DNA of 64,000 nt from positions 434,001 through 498,000 of the forward strand of contig NZ_FNWI01000004.1 of assembly GCF_900106855.1 (NCBI RefSeq), written 5' to 3'. The position numbers were made by a program, and so were the translations under genes. Shown here piece by piece: positions 60,317 through 64,000 of the stretch; the stretch's first letter is position 1; the number at the start of each line of letters is the position of its first letter. Origin of the DNA: Varibaculum massiliense (GTDB taxonomy: Bacteria > Actinomycetota > Actinomycetes > Actinomycetales > Actinomycetaceae). The notes under the pieces were generated by a model. It saw only the letters and a program-made list of their open reading frames with translations. It made no database searches and was not told the DNA's origin.

Positions 60317-62120
60317 GGAACTGCCCGCCTCCGCTAACGCTAGCTTCCCTGATTCGGGTTCTGTAGCTAGCGGGCGAGACAATGCTGACGCGCCCTCACC
60401 AATCGATATTCCCCCGGTATTAAATAGCGATGCGGGGCATCACTCACCGCTGCCAGCAGATAGTACCCAACTGATTTCCTCGGTATTGCAGCTGATGGGA
60501 AACCTGGAACAAGATAAAGTTTTGCAGGCTTTCGTAGATCAGGCTTGTGCGGTTACCTCCTCCCCCTACGGGGCATTATCTATCCTGGGTTCTCGCGGAG
60601 AAACCAGCGCTTTTTATATCCACGGTTTGAGTGCCGCCGAGTACGAATCTCTGGGAGACCCCCCGATCGGTCGGGGAATAATCGGGGCAATCCCGGTGAA
60701 TAACGGTATTATCTCTAACGATTTGCATTCCGACCCTCGTTTCACCGGATACCCGCCTACACACCCGGAAATGGTGTCGTTTTTGGGGGTACCGCTGCGT
60801 ATCCACGAACAGGTCTACGGGCGCCTCTATCTGTGCAACCGACCCGGTGGCTACCGCCAGCAGGACTTAGCGTACGTATCGGCGCTAGCTACCCTGGCGG
60901 CGGTGGCGGTAGAAAATTCTCGCCTTTACGAAGTTTCACGTTCCCGCGAACGCTGGACCCGGGTATCTCAGCAGCTCACGACAATTTTATTAGAGGGAAC
61001 TGAGGAAGAGGACGCGCTACAGTTCATCGCGAAATCGGTGCGGGAGGTAGCGGACGCGGATACGGCACTGCTGGTACTCCCCTCGGTGGGTGATTCCTGG
61101 GTGTGCGAGATTGCTTCTGGATACGCTGCTTCAGACCTGATCGGGGTGACCTTTCCTCCCCACGGGCGGGCGCGCACGGTACTGGCAGAAGGTCAAGGTT
61201 TAATCGTTGATTCGCTAGCGCGGGCAACCACTATGCGGGTGCCGGAGTTAGCTCGGTTCGGGGCGGCACTTTATGCTCCTTTACTAGCTGGTTCCCACGC
61301 CATTGGAGTTTTGTTGCTGCTGCGCCTGCCGGAAAAACCGGAGTTTGATCCGGCGGTATTAGAAATGGCGGAACAGGTTGCAACTCAGGCGGCTTTGGCT
61401 CTAGAGATTGCCGGGGCTAAACATGCTGCCGATATTGCTACGTTGCTAGATGAGCGCGCCAAAATCGGTGAAGATCTTCACGACCTGGCAATTCAGCAAC
61501 TTTTTGCCACTGGCATGCAGTTGGAACGCATCCGCGCAGCTTTCGCTAGTGGCGCTAATCTGGATTCTGCGCACGCCGAATCCCTGATGCAAGATGCTCT
61601 GGCCAGTGTCGATGATTCGGTGAAACAGATTCGTGCTATCGTTCATAATCTGCGAGAACCGGACGCAGCAGTAGATTTGGTTGAGCGTTTGCGCCGGGAA
61701 GCCTCTCTAGCCCGCCGGCTTCTGGGATTTGCGCCCTCCTTCGTTTTAGATATCGATGGCGAAACGCTTTCCTCTGCTGATCCTTCTCGGGAAGAAATTT
61801 TGATTGAGGAAGTCGATCAGCGACTTAGCCACGATATTTCTGATGACGTGGTAGCGGTGGTGCGCGAAACTTTGTCTAATACGGCGCGCCATGCGGGAGC
61901 CTCCTCGGCCCAGGTAGTGGTAACCATTAACGGGATGGGTACTAATGGTTCTATTCGCGTAGAGGTAACCGATGATGGTCATGGTCTTGACCCTGCAGTT
62001 ACTAGGCGTTCCGGGTTGGATAACCTGAAAAGTCGGGCGCGCCGCCACGGCGGACTCTGTCTGATTCAACCCGCGCTACCTCGAGGGTTAAAAATTATTT
62101 GGGAAGTTCCCCTTTCTTAG
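60306..62120 (+). CDS. GAF-domain sensor histidine kinase (DevS/DosS-like)
   Basis: This is a 604-residue cytoplasmic histidine kinase. Two GAF domains (about residues 60-195 and 215-360) are followed by a HisKA_3 dimerisation domain with the phospho-acceptor His392 in GEDLHDLAIQQLFATGMQLE, and a HATPase_c domain ending with VRVEVTDDGHGLDPAV-type N/G boxes. The arrangement is that of the mycobacterial DosS/DosT sensors of redox, NO or oxygen, but heme binding cannot be judged here. Translation is coupled to cydC, which suggests it senses respiratory state. No response-regulator gene is next to it in the window, so its partner lies elsewhere. Confidence 0.85.
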   Translation: MSFKELPASANASFPDSGSVASGRDNADAPSPIDIPPVLNSDAGHHSPLPADSTQLISSVLQLMGNLEQDKVLQAFVDQACAVTSSPYGALSILGSRGETSAFYIHGLSAAEYESLGDPPIGRGIIGAIPVNNGIISNDLHSDPRFTGYPPTHPEMVSFLGVPLRIHEQVYGRLYLCNRPGGYRQQDLAYVSALATLAAVAVENSRLYEVSRSRERWTRVSQQLTTILLEGTEEEDALQFIAKSVREVADADTALLVLPSVGDSWVCEIASGYAASDLIGVTFPPHGRARTVLAEGQGLIVDSLARATTMRVPELARFGAALYAPLLAGSHAIGVLLLLRLPEKPEFDPAVLEMAEQVATQAALALEIAGAKHAADIATLLDERAKIGEDLHDLAIQQLFATGMQLERIRAAFASGANLDSAHAESLMQDALASVDDSVKQIRAIVHNLREPDAAVDLVERLRREASLARRLLGFAPSFVLDIDGETLSSADPSREEILIEEVDQRLSHDISDDVVAVVRETLSNTARHAGASSAQVVVTINGMGTNGSIRVEVTDDGHGLDPAVTRRSGLDNLKSRARRHGGLCLIQPALPRGLKIIWEVPLS

Positions 62121-62140
62121 CGAACTTCCCCCTCTACTAG

Positions 62141-63133
62141 CTAGAGGCCTACCGATTTAGCTACCTCGGAAAGTTTTTCGGCGCTGCGAGTGAGGGCATC
62201 ACGCTCATTAAGAGTGATGGGGGGATCTAGCACCCGCCCTACCCCGGAACGCCCCACCAGGGTGGGAGCTGCCATACATACTCCGGAAATCCCATTCCAG
62301 TTATCAAGCAGCGAAGATACCGTCAGTACCCGGTCTTCATCGCGCATAACTGCAGAAATGATATTGGTGACGGAAAGTCCGATTGCAAAGTTAGTGACCC
62401 CTTTGCCTTCGATTATCCGGTAGGCGGATTCGACTACATCTTTAGAGATACGCTGTTTCAGTTTGTCATCAAAAATTCCGCCATTGACTGTGGCTCCCCA
62501 GCGGGAAAGTGGCACGTTTCCGATCTCGGCACTAGACCACAGGGGTACTTCCGAATCGCCATGCTCCCCGGCGATATAGGCATGCACGTTTTGCACCGCC
62601 ACCCCGGTTTCTTGGGAGATTAGATAGCGCATCCGGGAGGTATCAAGCACGGTACCGGAACCAAATACCTGGTGCGAGGGTAGTCCGCTCATCTTCAAAG
62701 CCATATAGGTGGCGATATCTACCGGGTTAGAAACCAAAATATAGATGGCATCGGGCGCCACTTTTAACACTTTCGGCAAAATCGAGTTCATGATGTTGAC
62801 CATCGCCTGCACCATATCGAGGCGCGATTGCCCGGGTTTTTGCTGGGGACCAGCGGTTATCACGATTACATCCGCGTCCCGCAATACCTCAACATCATCA
62901 GAACCTGAGATGGAAGCCGCGGGGGTGAACTGAATCCCGTGAGCCAAATCCAGCGCCTCGGCCTCAACTTTGGCTTTATTAATATCAAAGAGGGCGATTT
63001 CACGCGCTGCGCCCTTAATCTGGCAGGCATAAGCCAGGGCGGTTCCCACGAATCCGGCACCTACAATCCCAACTTTGGAGCGGCGAGTAAGCATCGACGC
63101 AGGGTAGAGAGAATTGGCGCGTTCTTTGGACAT
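62141..63133 (-). CDS. ldh: L-lactate dehydrogenase
   Basis: This NAD-dependent enzyme reduces pyruvate to L-lactate in fermentation. The 330 residues have the Rossmann motif VGIVGAGFVGTALAYA, acidic ALFDIN end of strand 2, the active-site Arg/Asp region (SRLDMVQAMVNIM; LVSNPVDIATYM), and the catalytic His in YIAGEHGDSEVPLWS. The allosteric fructose-1,6-bisphosphate site may be present but cannot be judged. It starts with ATG at 63131-63133, with GGAGAAACC upstream. It is convergent with the sensor-kinase gene and stands alone. Confidence 0.93.
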   Translation of the reverse strand: MSKERANSLYPASMLTRRSKVGIVGAGFVGTALAYACQIKGAAREIALFDINKAKVEAEALDLAHGIQFTPAASISGSDDVEVLRDADVIVITAGPQQKPGQSRLDMVQAMVNIMNSILPKVLKVAPDAIYILVSNPVDIATYMALKMSGLPSHQVFGSGTVLDTSRMRYLISQETGVAVQNVHAYIAGEHGDSEVPLWSSAEIGNVPLSRWGATVNGGIFDDKLKQRISKDVVESAYRIIEGKGVTNFAIGLSVTNIISAVMRDEDRVLTVSSLLDNWNGISGVCMAAPTLVGRSGVGRVLDPPITLNERDALTRSAEKLSEVAKSVGL

Positions 63134-63257
63134 GGTTTCTCCTTTAGGCGGGAATCAATCTTCTACTTCTAAAGTTACCTGCTACTGCCAGGATTTTCCG
63201 GTGAAGAACGACCTAATTGCCGAGGTGACTTTGCCGGCTTTTAGGCTTGCGGAATAG

Positions 63258-64000
63258 CTACTTGTCCCCTTCGCCTGGGTTCCCCAACCGCCCTAGCGCC
63301 CCGAGCACTGTTTGACAGTCGGTAGTTCGCCAAAATGGCGGTATTGATTTCAGCAGGTAGCCCGCATATCGGGCGTTGATTAGACGCTGGTCTAGCACCG
63401 CCACTACTCCCCGATCCGAGTGGGTGCGAATCAATCTACCGACTCCCTGCGCTAAAAGTAAGGCCGCGTGAGACAGAGAAACCTCAGCAAATCCGCTGCG
63501 CCCTTGAGCCTGGGCCGCCCGGGTGCGGGCAGAAATATAGGGGTCATTAGGCCGCGGGAAGGGGATACGATCGATGAGGACGAGGCGGCATTTGTCGCCA
63601 GGCAAATCTACTCCTTGCCAAAGGGACAGGGTACCAAACAGGCAAGAGTTTTTACTGGCTGCAAAGTCGTCTATCAGTTGATTTATCGGGGCCTCCCCCT
63701 GCAGGAATATCTGCAAGTCGCTTTCCTTAGCGAAATACTCGGCGGCTTGCTTAGCAGCTTTATAGGAAGAAAACAGCCCCAAAACTCCGCCGCCGGCAGC
63801 CTCGGCTAGCTCTAGGCTTCTTTCCAAAGCGGCTTCGCTCAAGCCGGAGCGTCCCGGGCGCGGCAAATCTGCGGCCACATACAGTATTCCTTGCTTCCGA
63901 TAGTTAAAGGGGCTGCCCAGGTCACTGCCTTGCCAAACGTTCTTGTCCCGGAATCCTAAACGAGTCGCAATCGCCTCAAAAGATCCCCCCAGCTGCATAG
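63258..64000 (-). CDS. dinG: ATP-dependent DNA helicase, DinG family (partial, 5' end outside window)
   Basis: This is the C-terminal part (about 247 residues) of a superfamily 2 XPD/DinG-like helicase. Visible are LGGSFEAIATRLGF, LFSSYKAAKQAA, FGTLSLWQGVDLPGD (motif V-type), LVLIDRIPFPRPNDP and the motif VI QGVGRLIRTHSDRGVVAVLDQR. Full DinG proteins are 600-700 residues, so the gene continues beyond 64000. The ATG near 63998 is probably internal. It acts on DNA or R-loop intermediates in repair. It is separated from ldh by 124 bp of non-coding DNA. Confidence 0.85.
   Translation of the reverse strand, partial: MQLGGSFEAIATRLGFRDKNVWQGSDLGSPFNYRKQGILYVAADLPRPGRSGLSEAALERSLELAEAAGGGVLGLFSSYKAAKQAAEYFAKESDLQIFLQGEAPINQLIDDFAASKNSCLFGTLSLWQGVDLPGDKCRLVLIDRIPFPRPNDPYISARTRAAQAQGRSGFAEVSLSHAALLLAQGVGRLIRTHSDRGVVAVLDQRLINARYAGYLLKSIPPFWRTTDCQTVLGALGRLGNPGEGDK

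Overview
This 64 kb window comes from an actinobacterial chromosome, most likely an Actinomycetaceae-type organism of moderate GC (Varibaculum or Mobiluncus-like is my guess, from gene content and base composition only). The evidence is actinobacterial gene neighbourhoods recalled from Mycobacterium and Streptomyces: a SAM-dependent RNA methyltransferase, a KimA-like permease, two TrkA proteins, DUF3159, an OB-fold protein, DUF3710, DUF4193 and sepH; a DUF7455-type protein beside sigA; a prenyl synthase, an Rv2175c-like protein, pknL and aroG; and erpA beside a glycerate kinase. Topoisomerase IV, a PPi-type phosphofructokinase, L-lactate dehydrogenase, Mn/Fe-SOD and cytochrome bd suggest a fermentative, oxygen-tolerant lifestyle.

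Layout. 1-1627: a partial zinc/manganese ABC importer (ATPase and lipoprotein) behind a Zur-box-like palindrome. 1822-9266: an AT-rich accessory island with genes resembling those of Firmicutes mobile elements. It contains an XRE regulator, membrane proteins, a decayed serine recombinase, an HNH nuclease gene overlapping a minimal nucleotidyltransferase gene, and small unknown proteins. 9267-16414: RNA methyltransferase, K+ transport and an operon of actinobacterial DUF genes. 16583-28563: sepH, a phosphodiesterase-like protein, parC, two GNAT acetyltransferases, parE and sigA. 28699-38584: isoprenoid synthesis, PknL signalling, aroG, PPi-phosphofructokinase, plsC and an exonuclease/GIY-YIG fusion. 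38641-48558: a pseudo-receiver, SOD, two FKBP lipoproteins, erpA, glycerate kinase, dipeptidase, DUF3043, pyrD and a SpoU methyltransferase. 48713-53179: MetS/MetP importer and RNase E/G. 53531-62120: cydABDC plus a GAF sensor kinase. 62141-64000: ldh and a partial DinG-like helicase.

The most striking observation is how the island was built. The 3' end of the RNA methyltransferase gene at 9267-10640 encodes HVETVVLMSRA. Degenerate copies of this same 3' end recur in the same orientation at about 7913-7939, 5473-5496 and 3530-3553. In each case the similarity starts at the HVE codons. I read this as a pile-up of several integrations by serine-recombinase elements that target uracil-methyltransferase (rum) genes; a recombinase remnant lies beside one scar. 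Inside the pile-up sits the HNH plus nucleotidyltransferase cassette, flanked by 27-bp near-identical direct repeats. It is a candidate uncharacterised defence or toxin-type module.

A second notable feature is a structured intergenic repeat present in two copies (40099-40269 and 56394-56493, opposite orientation). Its inner 17-bp hairpin has compensatory base changes between copies. I see no tRNA, rRNA or CRISPR array in the window.
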